A stretch of DNA of 64,000 nt from Rapana venosa (GCA_028751875.1 CM054141.1:69723926-69787925); one strand, 5' to 3'. Positions 13,824-23,099 are shown, numbered from the stretch's first letter. A program made the numbers and translations. The notes: generated by a model not told the origin, from the letters alone.

Positions 13824-13965
13824 CTACCCTCGTCACATTCAGTGTAGACTGCGCCTGTATTTTAGCAGGGCAGGAACCGAACCCGAAAACCTGAGAGGCG
13901 GCCAGAGGCAGAGAAGCGAAAACTACCAGTAGCCCGGCCCAGTGTTTGACTGTCAGAGATGCCAT
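6891..13965 (-). CDS. Apolipoprotein D-like secreted lipocalin, four coding exons
   Basis: Joined exons 13965-13828, 11679-11555, 9211-9126 and 7126-6891 give 585 nt, or 194 residues plus a TAG stop. Residues 1-24 look like a signal peptide. Family marks follow in order: C32, a G-x-W box (G49-W51, in the context Y-L-G-G-W-Y-E), C67, a T-D-Y box (T128-Y130), C139, R156 after W-I-L-S, and C190. The four cysteines fit the two disulfides of ApoD. N43, N71 and N132 lie in N-x-S/T sequons. Length is close to vertebrate ApoD (about 190). Lipocalins of this group bind small hydrophobic ligands outside the cell; the ligand here cannot be told. Frames join without gaps (phases 0, 2, 1) and every junction is GT/AG, so the gene looks intact. 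No near poly(A) signal was seen. Homology is by eye; orthology to a named ApoD is not claimed. Confidence 0.93.
7621..7994 (-). mobile_element. tRNA/5S rRNA-like chimeric SINE with 10-bp target duplication
   Basis: The SINE body is 7631-7984 and is flanked by perfect copies of 'cttacaagta' (7621-7630 and 7985-7994). On the minus strand it opens with a tRNA-like A box (TAGCTCAGTGGTCGG). A 44-nt segment (7936-7893) follows that aligns without gaps to the A-IE-C internal control region of 5S rRNA, and then a ~180-bp body. A 57-bp LINE tail interrupts it at 7798-7854. The sister copy is at 21709-22021. It lies in lipocalin intron 3, in the same orientation as the gene. Confidence 0.9.
7798..7854 (+). 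mobile_element. 57-bp LINE 3' tail inserted in the chimeric SINE
   Basis: This segment is absent from the sister SINE and is flanked by GAACT on both sides (7793-7797 and 7855-7859). It matches the last ~56 bp of the LINE at 54826-55316 on that element's sense strand, ending in a GATA-type tail. It is an extremely 5'-truncated insertion. Confidence 0.85.
7995..8478. other. Lipocalin intron 3, no other feature recognised
   Basis: AT-rich intronic sequence without a recognised repeat or conserved frame. Confidence 0.5.
8479..8746. repeat. (GA)n, (TC)n and (AC)n cluster in intron 3
   Basis: (GA)n at 8480-8552, imperfect (TC)n at 8600-8645 and (AC)n with interruptions at 8660-8745. Overlapping open frames on both strands are repeat translations. 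Confidence 0.95.
8850..9121. repeat. (CTG)n then (ATC/GTC)n trinucleotide array at exon 3 donor
   Basis: (CTG)n at 8853-8898 is followed by a degenerate ATC/ACC/GTC array to 9121. On the minus strand this is (GAT/GAC)n starting 5 nt after exon 3. Open frames reading poly-Asp, poly-His or poly-Ser are artefacts. Confidence 0.95.
9126..9211 (-). CDS. Lipocalin exon 3: central barrel
   Basis: The acceptor ...CCCACAG precedes 9211. The first base completes K88, and residues 89-116 include A-Y-L-P-D and P-A-E-L-L-V-R-F-S. This is the stretch that in ApoD reads roughly P-A-K-L-x-V-x-F. The donor is GTATGTG, phase 1. Poly-C (minus strand) lies about 40 nt before the acceptor, and a (GAT/GAC)n repeat begins 5 nt after the exon. 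Confidence 0.92.
9253..9271. repeat. Poly-G run upstream of exon 3 acceptor
   Basis: On the minus strand this is poly-C about 40 nt before the exon 3 acceptor and could act as part of an extended pyrimidine tract. It joins the head of the SINE-A copy. Confidence 0.85.
9275..9610 (+). mobile_element. SINE-A, nearly complete
   Basis: The tRNA-like head has an A-box-like 'gatagcctggtggctgg' and a B-box-like 'gggttcgagcc'. The SINE-A body follows ('gtaggccattgtgtgc', 'aacagatgacaaaatg', 'gccgcatgcacac'). The 3' end is diverged. It lies in intron 2, antisense to the lipocalin gene. Confidence 0.85.
9620..10735. other. Lipocalin intron 2, unassigned sequence
   Basis: Mixed-composition, relatively GC-rich sequence with short open frames on both strands (for example 9764-10178). 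I do not recognise a product. The 10280-10660 part has the look of an old dispersed repeat, but there is no second copy in the window. Confidence 0.4.
10736..10803. repeat. (AC)n microsatellite
   Basis: CCACCCC-interrupted start, then (AC)n to 10803. Confidence 0.95.
10815..11525. repeat. Degenerate ~115-bp tandem array with GACA cores
   Basis: About six diverged units each contain 'agatgcctttcatctag'-like and 'tttctttagttcatctag'-like words, followed by GACAGACAG runs and an A/T stretch. Near-exact duplications of 'aaaggcaacttgaaaacatc' occur at 10877-10930. The array ends about 30 bp short of lipocalin exon 2 on its downstream side. Confidence 0.75.
11555..11679 (-). CDS. Lipocalin exon 2: G-x-W box and strands A-C
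   Basis: The acceptor ...TGTGCAG precedes 11679. Residues 47-87 begin Y-L-G-G-W-Y-E-I and include C67 and the sequon N71-Y-T. The donor is GTAAGG, and two bases (AA) of the next codon remain (phase 2). Confidence 0.93.
11700..12838. other. Lipocalin intron 1, mostly unassigned
   Basis: AT-rich sequence. Part of 12110-12190 ('gaatgctgacatgaatta' and nearby) weakly resembles the repeat-E body seen at 21465 and 23100. Short poly-G (12285) and poly-C (12690-12704) runs are present. No other gene is seen. Confidence 0.45.
12839..12985. repeat. Repeat D copy ('tttccagatggtacttgaat' family)
   Basis: The segment with 'cagtcaaatgttcatttcca' and 'gatggtacttgaataag', then 'taattacaatatagtttc', is also seen at 26000-26115 and 34014-34150, and partly at 35240-35345. 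It is unclassified. Each copy lies next to a (TG)n or (AC)n array. Confidence 0.5.
12986..13822. repeat. Large TG/AC microsatellite field in intron 1
   Basis: Imperfect (TG)n at 13000-13110, pure (AC)n at 13122-13190, AC-rich sequence at 13320-13445 and (AC)n at 13612-13680 and 13735-13820. The last block abuts the exon 1 donor (GTAGGTTTGTGTG... on the minus strand). Long Cys/Val and His/Thr open frames here are artefacts. Confidence 0.95.
13828..13965 (-). CDS. Lipocalin exon 1: signal peptide and N terminus
   Basis: The ATG at 13965 opens a hydrophobic leader (residues 1-24, ending A-A-S-Q), then V-F-G-F-G-S-C-P, the usual ApoD entry to the barrel, and stops at L-N-V-T-R (residue 46). The donor is GTAGGT at 13827-13822, phase 0. 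This ATG was chosen because it precedes the leader directly. An in-frame open stretch lies further upstream but does not look like lipocalin sequence. Confidence 0.92.
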
Positions 13966-14115
13966 GGTCTGCAGTGCTTGCTCTCTGCTGCCTTCCTGCC
14001 TTCCTGCCTTCCTTCCTTCCTTGCTTATCTTGGACGCCCAACAATCGACTGTGGACAACCGTGGCCTAGAGAGACTTTCTGGGAGGAGTTACCTTATCTT
14101 CGGTGTCGTACAAAG

Positions 14116-14124
14116 CTTTATATA
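14116..14124 (-). promoter_or_regulatory. Candidate TATA box of the lipocalin gene
   Basis: The minus strand reads TATATAAAG. Transcription would begin near 14090, giving a 5' UTR of about 125 nt before the ATG at 13965. A second A/T box (TTTTATATAAG) lies near 14152-14162. No initiator was established. Confidence 0.5.
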
Positions 14125-14199
14125 GCCGTGGTTTGGTTAGGTAACACTGCTTATATAAAACGTCCAGTGTTTTGGTTTTATTTTTTTTAAATGTCAAGT

Positions 14200-14395
14200 T
14201 CGTTTGCACTTGCAGGGTTTTGTTTTTTTGTCTGTGTTTTTTTTTAATTCTCTTTTTGTTTTTGCTTTATTTGGGGGGGGATATTTTAATTCTTTTTTGT
14301 TTTTTTGTTGGTTCTTAGCGGTTGTTTGTTGTTGTTGTTGTTGTTGGGTTGTTGTTGTTGTTGTTTTTTGGGGGGGGTTGTTATTCCCCGACTAG
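14200..14395. repeat. T/G-rich tract
   Basis: Strongly T/G-biased plus strand with (GTT)n and short G runs, upstream of the lipocalin promoter. Similar tracts occur at 24420-24620 and 25320-25530. Confidence 0.7.
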
Positions 14396-15288
14396 AGTTC
14401 CCAGATTCGTTAATGGTAAGAGTGCTGCGTATGCGACAATTTTTGTTTACCACTGAGGTAGCTGCATTCTGAATTCGGGGATGGCTTGTTGTGTGGGTTT
14501 TTTCTGGGTTTAATGTTTATCTATTTATTTGTTATTTGCTATATTTTCTTTGATGGAGGTTATTAGCATCGTTTGTTTAACTTTCTGCTTTGAAAAAAAT
14601 AGGCTAAGTATTGATTTGCTTCGGTTCTTTCGTTGCTTAAATGGGTTACTTGGTAGTTGGTCTGATTGTCTTTTTATGACCGTTTTCTTGTTATCAGTTT
14701 GTTTGTTTTTACTTCTTACTTTTTAGTTCTCTTGTATAACATCTAGATATTATTCTTTCTGGTACACATGAACTGGCAGTATATAATGAGGTTAGTGTGT
14801 CGACAGGTTTGTGTGTGCATCTTCCCAGCGCATGCATACTCACAATGCGTTTGCTGATATGAAAGAGAAAGAAGGGGAGCTCGCACGCGCGTGCGTCTTG
14901 AAATGTATATGAAGAACTCTCTCCCCATACAAATATATGCACCTGTGTATGTGCACACGCACGCACACACGCAGGCGCACGCGCAGACGCAGACGCATGC
15001 ACACACGCGCACACATATTTTATGTACACTCTTTTCTCTGCACACAGTATCAGGGTTGTTGTTTTTTAAAGCACAATAATGCTTATTCCATTATCCTTAA
15101 AATAAAAGAATAAAATGTATAGAAATACACACACGCGCGCTCACGCACGCCCTTGATAGGCCTACAGTATCAGTAAAGGGGAATGACCCTTCAAAAAGAA
15201 GATCCGACTCCCCGCCCCGATCACTCCCCCCCCCCCCCCCCTTCCCCATTTACACATGATCAGACAAACAAGTGACCCAGTAAAATAT
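14396..15288. other. Upstream intergenic sequence with AC/GC-rich patches
   Basis: No gene recognised. Alternating CGCA/CACA patches lie at 14880-15015 and 15128-15150, and poly-C at 15226-15241. The 100-106 codon minus frames cross these patches and are not credible genes. Confidence 0.5.
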
Positions 15289-15599
15289 TCAAACGCCAAT
15301 GGCGTCGATGACCGAAAGTTGATCCATTTATGCCCAAATTTTAATTTTCAACAAAACAGGTCTCAAAATGGGGTTTTTTATGTCTTATTAAGATATCTAA
15401 CACTTATGTTGACAAAACTTTAGTTAATTTAGATTTTTAGCATAAAATGTTAGCGTCCCTTTTTAGGGACAGGGGGCACAAGTGGGTAGGGGGGGATTTT
15501 GAACAGCATCACACACTAAACACAGGCACTTGTTTCTTTCCAGATCTTCTTCTATTGTTTCAAAATGACCACCCCATACACAACCAGTTTTTAGAATTC

Positions 15600-16490
15600 C
15601 AATGGGAACACATTTCCTCTATCCCCACGCACCCTAGACTTGGTGTTATGTCCACTCACTGTCCTTGAGGTCTTGACCACCACTTTGCTGTGCGGACTGG
15701 TTCAACTCCTGCTTTCCTGGATAGTGTGTTGACTGCGTGGCTGTCGTGCTGAGGCTCAAGAACCAAACCTGCCTAAGCCTCCATGGCATAAACAAGGGAT
15801 CCTCGCTTGACCTTCTCCATCTCCTTTACAGGCTCCAGTGGGCAGTCTGTTAGCACGCACCATTACTGTGCAGGAAATGTTTTTCTTGGTGAGGTGGTCA
15901 GCTGGCTGGAGGCTCGTAACCAAGTTGTCAAAGGTCAGATGGAAGCAACGACCTTCCCCCTTCTGAAACTCAGCTATCAAATCGATGACCACCGACCCCC
16001 CCCCCCCCCCCCCCCCCCCCTCCGTGCCAAGACCTGGACTTTGGTTTGTCATCCTCTGGCACCTTGATGTGGCTCTGTTCGCGGACGTAACCCACTGGCT
16101 TTGTCAGTGACCACACCTTATAGCCAACATGAATGGGCTTCACACAAATGAATTGTTTGGCCCCATGCCATCCATAATATGAATCTTGGATTCATCTTCG
16201 CTGAGCTTTTAGTCTCCAGCTTCTTGAAGTAGAGCAAGAATCGCTCCTGTAACATTGTCAGCAGATGTCGGACTTTGCTCATTTTGTCTGTAGGATCCAG
16301 CTTGCTGTTGTCACACAAATGGAGGTTCCTCATCAGCTCCCCAAAGCGGTGTTTTGGTCAGTGCTGCTTTGATGGCTGCATTGCCAACATCATCCCCACA
16401 GCTCCAGAATATTCTTCTCCTGGGAACAGGGCTGTCACCTGACATAAGGAGAATGGCCAGGAAAACCATTGCTGCAGCCATCAACTGACG
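15600..16490 (-). pseudogene. piggyBac transposase (PGBD/DDE_Tnp_1_7-like), degenerate
   Basis: Minus-strand fragments recall piggyBac transposases. R-N-L-H-L-C-D-N-S-K (near 16330-16300) is followed by D-K-M-S-K-V-R-H-L-L and L-Q-E-R-F, the conserved block ahead of the first catalytic aspartate. Further on, S-V-V-I-D-L-I, F-D-N-L-V-T-S-L (near 15930) matches the region of the second aspartate. Frameshifts and stops separate the pieces, and a ~25-bp poly-C run (15997-16021) splits two of them. The element cannot be autonomous. Confidence 0.75.
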
Positions 16491-16536
16491 TATGTTCTAG
16501 TTTGAAGGAGTGCCTCCTCCGTCTTCCTCACCACTA

Positions 16537-16622
16537 GCTTCATAATAATAATAATAATAATATATGGAATTTATATAGCGCTGAATCTTGTAAATAAACA
16601 AACAAAGCGAAGCGCTGTACAT
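16537..16622 (-). mobile_element. L2-type 3' tail inserted in the piggyBac element
   Basis: (ATA)n at 16537-16562 is followed by 'tggaatttatatagcgctga' and 'atcttgtaaataaacaaac'. This is the inverted form of the shared LINE/SINE tail. Confidence 0.75.
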
Positions 16623-17219
16623 CTGTATTGAACCCTTCTGCCTCAGGTGAATCAATACCAAGTGTTGCTTCAGCATAATCTTCAAGCATGCTAATGACCT
16701 CATGAACTATACACTGTCTGAAAAAAAAACACAGGAGAGCCCCAAGCTATGAAACAATGTCACAATACATTGAGGAAACAAGGAATAACACACACCATTT
16801 GAGCCTGCTGTCCCTAAATAGGGACGCATGTTTATGCTAGCATAAAATAAACAATAACCATTTTCTTATATAAATGAAAAATACTTTTCTCTACCATTCT
16901 ATAAAAAGCACTTTCTCTTCTTAAAGATATATTTTAAAAAGTTAAAGAACAAGAACGCGGCTGTATGCTTACCTTTGACACAGGGGCACTACTGATGGAG
17001 AAAGCACCTCGGGCCATGCAAATGTCAGCCTCCAGCAAAAACTGCAAGAGTGTTCACTGGAAACAACTGTTTCTTTGTGGCCACAATTACCTATCTTGTT
17101 CTTCTGAAAAACAAAAATCTGATCAATAACAGGAAAGTTATGTAGGGGGTAGGGTTCATGAACCGTCCTTAAAAAGGACATCGGACTTCAATGGGTTAAA
17201 CCAAACAGGCACCAAGACA

Positions 17220-17420
17220 CCAAGAGAGAGAGAAGGGGGGGGGGGGTGGGGGGGGGGGTGGGAGGAAGACAGATCGACAGACAGACTGACAAGGACAGAC
17301 AGAGACAGAGACAGAGAGAAACAGAGACAGAGAGACAGTTAGAGAGAGACAGAGAGTAAGAGAGACAGAGAACTCCGAACTCTGAAATGGCTTAATTGCA
17401 CATCAGCCCTAGGCCACATA
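17220..17420 (-). repeat. G-rich/GACA tract joined to an inverted retroelement 3' end
   Basis: G-runs at 17236-17262 are followed by GACA/GAGA repeats to about 17370, then 'aactccgaactctgaaatgg' and 'gccctaggccacata'. The last part resembles the inverted form of the ends at 3540 and 4085. Confidence 0.55.
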
Positions 17421-17633
17421 ACAATAGAGAAAAAAGGAAAATATCTGAAATAACATCATCCATTCACAATATCTAGCTGGCGTTAACTCGTATTATACAT
17501 CTCATAAACACTACAGTTCAAATCTTCAGGATAGTTATCTAACCTTATTTTCACTTCTACTGTAATGATCAGAATCTTAGGCCTTAGTATAGAAGGGGGA
17601 GGTAATGCAGAACAATCGTGTTATGCCACGAAT

Positions 17634-17636
17634 TTA

Positions 17637-17702
<66 letters not shown>

Positions 17703-17740
17703 AACTACTACTAATAATAATAATAGTAATGATAATGATA
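17634..17740. repeat. (CTA)n trinucleotide repeat with AAT tail
   Basis: About 24 CTA units to 17713, then short AAT and GATAAT units. Confidence 0.95.
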
Positions 17741-17814
17741 ATATGTGAGAGAGATACAAAGGTAACCATGTTTTAACAGAATTATATCAGATGATTACCT
17801 AACAGAACTACAGT

Positions 17815-18676
17815 ATTTTCTTCCGCCTATTGATTGCATGAAACACATATTTAGATAAATTGTATCTGTGGATAGGGTCAGTGGCTCTGAGTAACATGTG
17901 CAGAGGTAGTCCTTTCGATTCTTTGAGAAATTTGACCCTTAAATCTTCATTAAGCAGCAATAAATAATGTGGCATGCTTTTCATTTTAGATCTGGTTTTT
18001 ACAAACTGGACAATTTTTTTTCTTGAGCAGATTCACGATAACGACGTACATTGTTATACAGTGGGAGTATATTAAACCTCAATTTCGTAATGGCAACACG
18101 AGGACAGTAATTTTCCATATCTAAAACATAAATTTCTTTTTCGAATAAAGTCTTAACTAATCTGTACTGCTGATATCTATCACGATCTCTAATAGTTACT
18201 GTCCACTCTTGAAAAAACATATCAATAAGCCTCTGTTTAAATAAACTTTAAAACCTTTTGACATACCTAGCACCCTGCTGTAACCAATGTTAAATCCAGC
18301 TAAGCATAAGATTTCCCTTATGTTTGAAACCCAGCATGGTTTCCTGGAGTTGTCTATCTGCAACAGCATTTGATACTACTTGTGTTGTAACCGTTCGTTA
18401 TTCATTTTTAATAATTCAAACCAATATCTGATACAGGCACTGTATGAATTTACATCGACAGGATACCTACACAACTCTTCATATATCATTTTGTTTGGTG
18501 TTTTGATTCGCACACCTAAAACCCTTTTGCATGCCATCATGTGAACTGTTTCTATATGTTCTAACTGGTTTGTTCCCCGTATTTCAGCAGCATATAGCAA
18601 TATTGGTAGTATTTTAATATCAAAAGTTCTTTTAAGTGTTTGCTGTTTCCGATAAACACTATTAAGCTGAAATACT
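17815..18676 (-). pseudogene. Non-LTR retrotransposon, C-terminal fragment (LINE-A type)
   Basis: Minus-strand translation, broken by frameshifts, runs N-S-V-Y-R-K... K-I-L-P-I-L-L-Y-A-A-E-I-R-G (18670-18590), H-M-M-A-C-K-R-V-L-G-V-R, E-L-L-K-M-N-N-E, then R-Y-Q-Q-Y-R near 18180, and C-P-V-C-K near 18010. The LLYG-E region, the M-E-N-Y box and the terminal Cys/His knuckle are the usual order at the C end of many LINE ORF2 proteins. The same order is seen at 41735-44480. The RT and endonuclease domains are absent. Confidence 0.75.
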
Positions 18677-18685
18677 GCCTTTTTT

Positions 18686-18840
18686 AAGAGAGACAGAGAC
18701 ACAGAGAGAGAGAGAGAGGATGACAGAAAGACAGGGAGAGAGACAGAGAGACAAGGAGAGATACAAGCAGAGAGAGACAGACACATAGACAGACACACAG
18801 ACAGAGATACAGAGACAGAGAGAGACACAGAGAGAGACGT
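18686..18840. repeat. GACA/GAGA-rich microsatellite
   Basis: Imperfect (GA)n and (GACA)n directly following the LINE-A fragment on the plus strand. It supplies the 5' half of a 187-codon minus frame that is not a real gene. Confidence 0.9.
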
Positions 18841-19068
18841 GAATACATAGATATATAAGTACATAGATACATAGACAGACAATAATACTACTATAATTAT
18901 TAGGTGGACAAACAGATCCAGTCCACCCAGATAAGGCATGCTATGTTTGTCTATCTAGGTCTGAAGTGGTATGTGTCATATCCCTCCTTTTTTTTATTTT
19001 ATCAAATTTGGCCCCATTTCGAAATGTTTTCCCTTACATTTAAATGGAACACTGAAGGTTATTAGGGC

Positions 19069-19069
<1 letters not shown>

Positions 19070-19137
<68 letters not shown>

Positions 19138-19240
19138 ACACACACACACACACGCACACACACACACATACATACATACATACATACATACATACATACA
19201 TACATACATACATACATACATACATACATACATACATACA

Positions 19241-19274
<34 letters not shown>

Positions 19275-19442
19275 CATACATACATACATGCATACATACA
19301 TACATACATGCATACATGCATACATATATACATACATACATGCATGCATACATACATACATACATACATACATACATACATACATACATACATACATACA
19401 TACATACATACATACATACATACGTACCTACATACATACACA
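19070..19442. repeat. (AC)n then ~270 bp of (CATA)n
   Basis: (AC)n to about 19168, then (CATA)n with CATG and TATA variants to about 19440. All reading frames are open, giving several spurious 116-162 codon frames. Confidence 0.98.
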
Positions 19443-19719
19443 CGTCTATACACAGGTAGTTTCAAAAATGCCAAACTGTAAAGAACAGCTGGACGGAAAT
19501 TAGAGTAAAAACGAAGATCACCACATTACACACACAGAAAACTTAACAACATTTCAAAATAGCCAGAAATAGTGTAAGGGAACCGCGTGATCTAAAATAA
19601 TCATGTCCAAAGAAAGCCTATAAGTAATTGTTCCTAAAAAGAATATGTAAAAAATGAGATGGAGTGTTCCCTCCCCCCCCTCTCTCTCTCTCTCGGTCTC
19701 CTCTCTCTCTCTCTCTCTC

Positions 19720-19804
<85 letters not shown>

Positions 19805-20380
19805 CTCTCTCTCTCCTAAGACTGTCGTTCACAAGAAGAAGTTGTGGAGAAGGAAAGGTCAGTAGTGGTAAAGAGTGGCAGCTGCTGATATAAGGTGTAG
19901 TTGCTGAAAGCTCAGACACAATTAGAGGTAAACCCAAGAATGACAAAGAGGAAAAAATAAAACCTTCCAGCTTGGCATTTTGCGATCTGTTGTGTAAGAA
20001 ACAATCAGTCATGACGAGAGCAGAGAGGGAAGAAACGTGTTCCAATGTTAGTGGCTGGACGTTGAGATGTCCCGCTGTTTTGAATCTCTCGGTCATTTGC
20101 CAAAGAGCGCTTTGTCCGTCTCGCATAACGATGAATGGCAAAACCCCAAATGGCAAAATGGCAGAACACAGCCAAAGAAAGGAAATCTGAGCGACAAAAA
20201 ACCCCGCATATATCAAGGATTCGGTCGTTTCTTGACCGAGAAGAAAATGTCAAAAGGAACAAGATTAGCGCAGTTCAAGACAAGTTGTTTTAGATGTAAT
20301 TGAAATGTGACTTTGAAACTGGATAAGCTGATCAAAGATTACCACACGAGTGGCAATTCCTGGCGAGACAGAAGTAAGTT
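19443..20380. repeat. (TC)n at 19677-19815 in otherwise unassigned sequence
   Basis: A (TC)n array of ~140 bp with CGG/CCG interruptions lies in unassigned sequence. The 220-codon minus frame 19554-20216 reads through the array (poly Arg-Glu), and its flanks show no known domain. Confidence 0.7.
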
Positions 20381-20382
20381 TT

Positions 20383-20396
20383 GCGCGCGCGCGCGC

Positions 20397-20427
<31 letters not shown>

Positions 20428-20447
20428 TGTGTTGTGTTGTGTGTGTG

Positions 20448-20481
<34 letters not shown>

Positions 20482-20482
20482 C
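20383..20482. repeat. (CG)n-(TG)n compound repeat
   Basis: A CG run of ~28 bp is followed by (GT)n with TTG interruptions. Alternating purine-pyrimidine sequence of this kind can form Z-DNA. Confidence 0.95.
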
Positions 20483-21464
20483 CTGTCAGAAATAAGGTAG
20501 AAATACACGAAAGCAAAATTAAAGAAAAACAAAGCAAAGTTGAAATAGAAATTCTTCACAAAATAAATTCAATTCTTCTAAATCGATACCCTACACTATG
20601 CTCTCTATCTGGTTTTGGTTTCATAATCAATAAACGTAAATGTTCCATAAACTTTCTATCATGTTATTATGACAAGAGTCAGGTTTATGTTAATTACTAC
20701 GTATTTTGTTATGAAATTGCTACTTTCTGTGACTATAGTTCAATCTCCTATATTTCGATATTAGCGTGAAAAAACACAATAGAATAACAAAACCAATACT
20801 TTATCATCTCATTTAGAACTCGTGTGACTTGCCAGCTATATATAAGACAAAATAAAGAAAAACACGTATCGCTGAAGGTAGGGTACTTCATTAGTTTGAA
20901 ACGAAAATATGAATTCATCAGTGTTTTATTGATCACAAAGTGTGTTCACATATTTTGGTAGATGGAGATATTGATGTTTTTGCATTGCTAGTGCTCTCTT
21001 TGTTCTTTTTTTGTTTTGAAACTAGCTTGGTACAGCTGAGCGCACTGGTATTTTATAGTAAAATCACTGAATCGAAGGTTTTAGTCAAAAAAAGAAAAGT
21101 CTGTGATGTCATTTTATTTCAGCATGATGAGCACACTTAAGTCACCTTATTACAGCATGAAGTAATAGATTTGTTCGTTTTCTATCAAAATATTCATTCA
21201 GTTCATACCTTTACCATTTGTGGAGGGATTTTTATTTTCGTTGTGTCACGTGCTCCCAAGTAAAGTAATGAGTTATGATAAAGCTCTTGTACCATGACAA
21301 CTCTCAAATTCTTCTTTCCTTTCTCTCTGCTCCCTTATTGGGTGGAGCGCATAGTGCCTGGTCTTCTCCTGTGCTTGTAACCCTGTAGGAGGTCTGCCTG
21401 CTGGCCTCAGTTGACAAATTTCAACTTCAGAGCAGCTCATTTTCTTGTACATGATGCATGCTAG
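20483..21464. other. No gene recognised
   Basis: AT-rich sequence. A 139-codon plus frame (20350-20769) begins inside the CG/TG repeat and has no recognisable domain. Confidence 0.5.
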
Positions 21465-21645
21465 GTATAACCATGTTTCTGTGACCCACTGAACGCTAAC
21501 ACGAATTTCAGTATCTTAAACGTACCGTGCTCTTAAGAATCATCGCCTTTAAATCCCCAGATGCCGCTGCAGAGATTCGAACTTCAGAGACCAAAGTATT
21601 GAAGCCAAACAGCCTTAACCACTCAGCTACAGTGTCGGTCAGTTC
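21465..21645 (-). mobile_element. tRNA-headed SINE fragment (repeat E)
   Basis: 'gacccactgaacgctaacac' and 'ttcagtatcttaaacgt' are followed by an inverted tRNA-like head with 'gagattcgaac' (B box complement) and 'taaccactcagctac' (A box complement). The order matches the copy at 23100-23745. Confidence 0.65.
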
Positions 21646-21708
21646 GTCAAAAAGGTCAATGAGCATGATGTAGAGGAAGTGAGCAGTTCCTGCAAGCTAT
21701 GATTGTCA

Positions 21709-22021
21709 CTAAACTCTCCAAAGGGGACGGGGTAGCTCAGTGGTCGGAGCACTCGCTTTCCCCCAGCCAAGTTAAGCAGCGTCGAGCGTAGTTACCACTT
21801 GGATGGGTGACCGTTTTCGCGCATTGGCTTCAGTACAGTACCCCAGTTCACCCAGCTGTAAATGGGTACCTGCCCTCTTCAGGGTCATGGAAGGTAAAGC
21901 AGCGAGGGAGAGGAGATGGGCGCCGCCCTCAATACGCTGGCCCTAGAGAAGTGAGGTCTCTGACGTCTCGCTCCCCTACGACCTTGATATAGGTTATGGG
22001 ACACCTTACCTAAACTCTCCA
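21709..22021 (+). mobile_element. tRNA/5S rRNA-like chimeric SINE with 12-bp target duplication
   Basis: The SINE body is 21721-22009, flanked by perfect 'ctaaactctcca' (21709-21720 and 22010-22021). A tRNA-like A box (TAGCTCAGTGGTCGG) lies at 21733-21747. The segment 21769-21812 aligns ungapped with the 5S rRNA internal control region: 36 of 44 positions match the vertebrate 5S sequence as I recall it. The ~200-bp body is shared with 7631-7984. The perfect duplication suggests recent insertion. Confidence 0.92.
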
Positions 22022-22063
22022 CGTTCCTGCTCTGTCAATCCATCTTCGTTTACTTAATTCAAG

Positions 22064-22410
22064 AGGGTGAGATTCTTCTGCTTTGTCATTGAACGCTCAG
22101 ACAGCAGCTACTGCTGTCTGTCATATGAGCAAAAATGCGTTGTGCTGCCGTTAAGCTCCTAACAAGTCAGGCCCAGCGCATCCAATTTTGGCATGGGAGA
22201 GAATTGCTATCTTTTAAGTCTTTCTGGAAAAAGGCAGGAGAATGGACCAAGCAGGCAGAAAGCAGACAAGGAAGAGGTGACAGGAAGAAAAGGAACAAGG
22301 CAGAAGCAAAGAGAGGGATACAAAACAGGGATTTCTTTGCACAGAATTTTCAGAAGTTGGGGGTGCTATATATACTGACAGGTCCACAGGGGAAGGAGGT
22401 AAGCCGAGAT
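22064..22410 (+). repeat. Repeat C, copy 1 (unclassified ~330 bp family)
   Basis: Opens with 'cattgaacgctcagacagca' and continues through 'aagtcaggcccagcgcatcc' and 'ttctggaaaaaggcaggaga' to 'tactgacaggtccacagggg'. Other copies are at 28090 (-), 32120 (-), 49190 (+) and 50186 (+). No protein or Pol III boxes were recognised. The purine-rich middle gives a spurious 100-codon frame. Confidence 0.85.
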
Positions 22411-22539
22411 TTGGAGGAGTGGAGAGGAGTTGGATGAAGGAGTGGTCTATATTCAGCATAAAAAAGTGCTGGGACCTCAGTATTGGCATTGCACTTCAAG
22501 CAAACTACGCAGCACAAAAAGTAAGTACTCTCAGCCTCT

Positions 22540-23099
<560 letters not shown>

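Larger units (their letters stand above)
15289..17199 (-). mobile_element. Decayed piggyBac-type DNA transposon
   Basis: The right end is TTAA at 17196-17199; inward on the minus strand it begins TTAACCCATTG-AAGTCCGATG. The left end near 15289 (TCAA then ACGCCAATGG-CGTCGATGACC) is a diverged match, with the TTAA apparently mutated. A second inverted pair of ~40 bp lies inside, near 15435-15475 and 16805-16845; both carry 'tagcataaaat' and a gtccct-n-agggac palindrome. TTAA targets and subterminal repeats are typical of piggyBac. The interior holds a broken transposase. An L2-type tail is inserted at 16537-16622. Confidence 0.75.

Noticed and set aside
13360..14058. A single 232-codon minus protein
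   Set aside because: Only residues encoded by 13965-13828 look like protein. The rest is (TG)n intron read-through, and the exon stops at the GTAGGT donor.
19040..19503. Several 116-162 codon overlapping frames with Tyr-Ile-His-Thr or Met-Tyr-Val-Cys repeats
   Set aside because: Six-frame translation of (CATA)n and (AC)n, which contain no stops.
21733..21812. 5S rRNA gene
   Set aside because: Only the internal control region is similar. The 5' and 3' stems of 5S rRNA are absent and the element has SINE-type target duplications.
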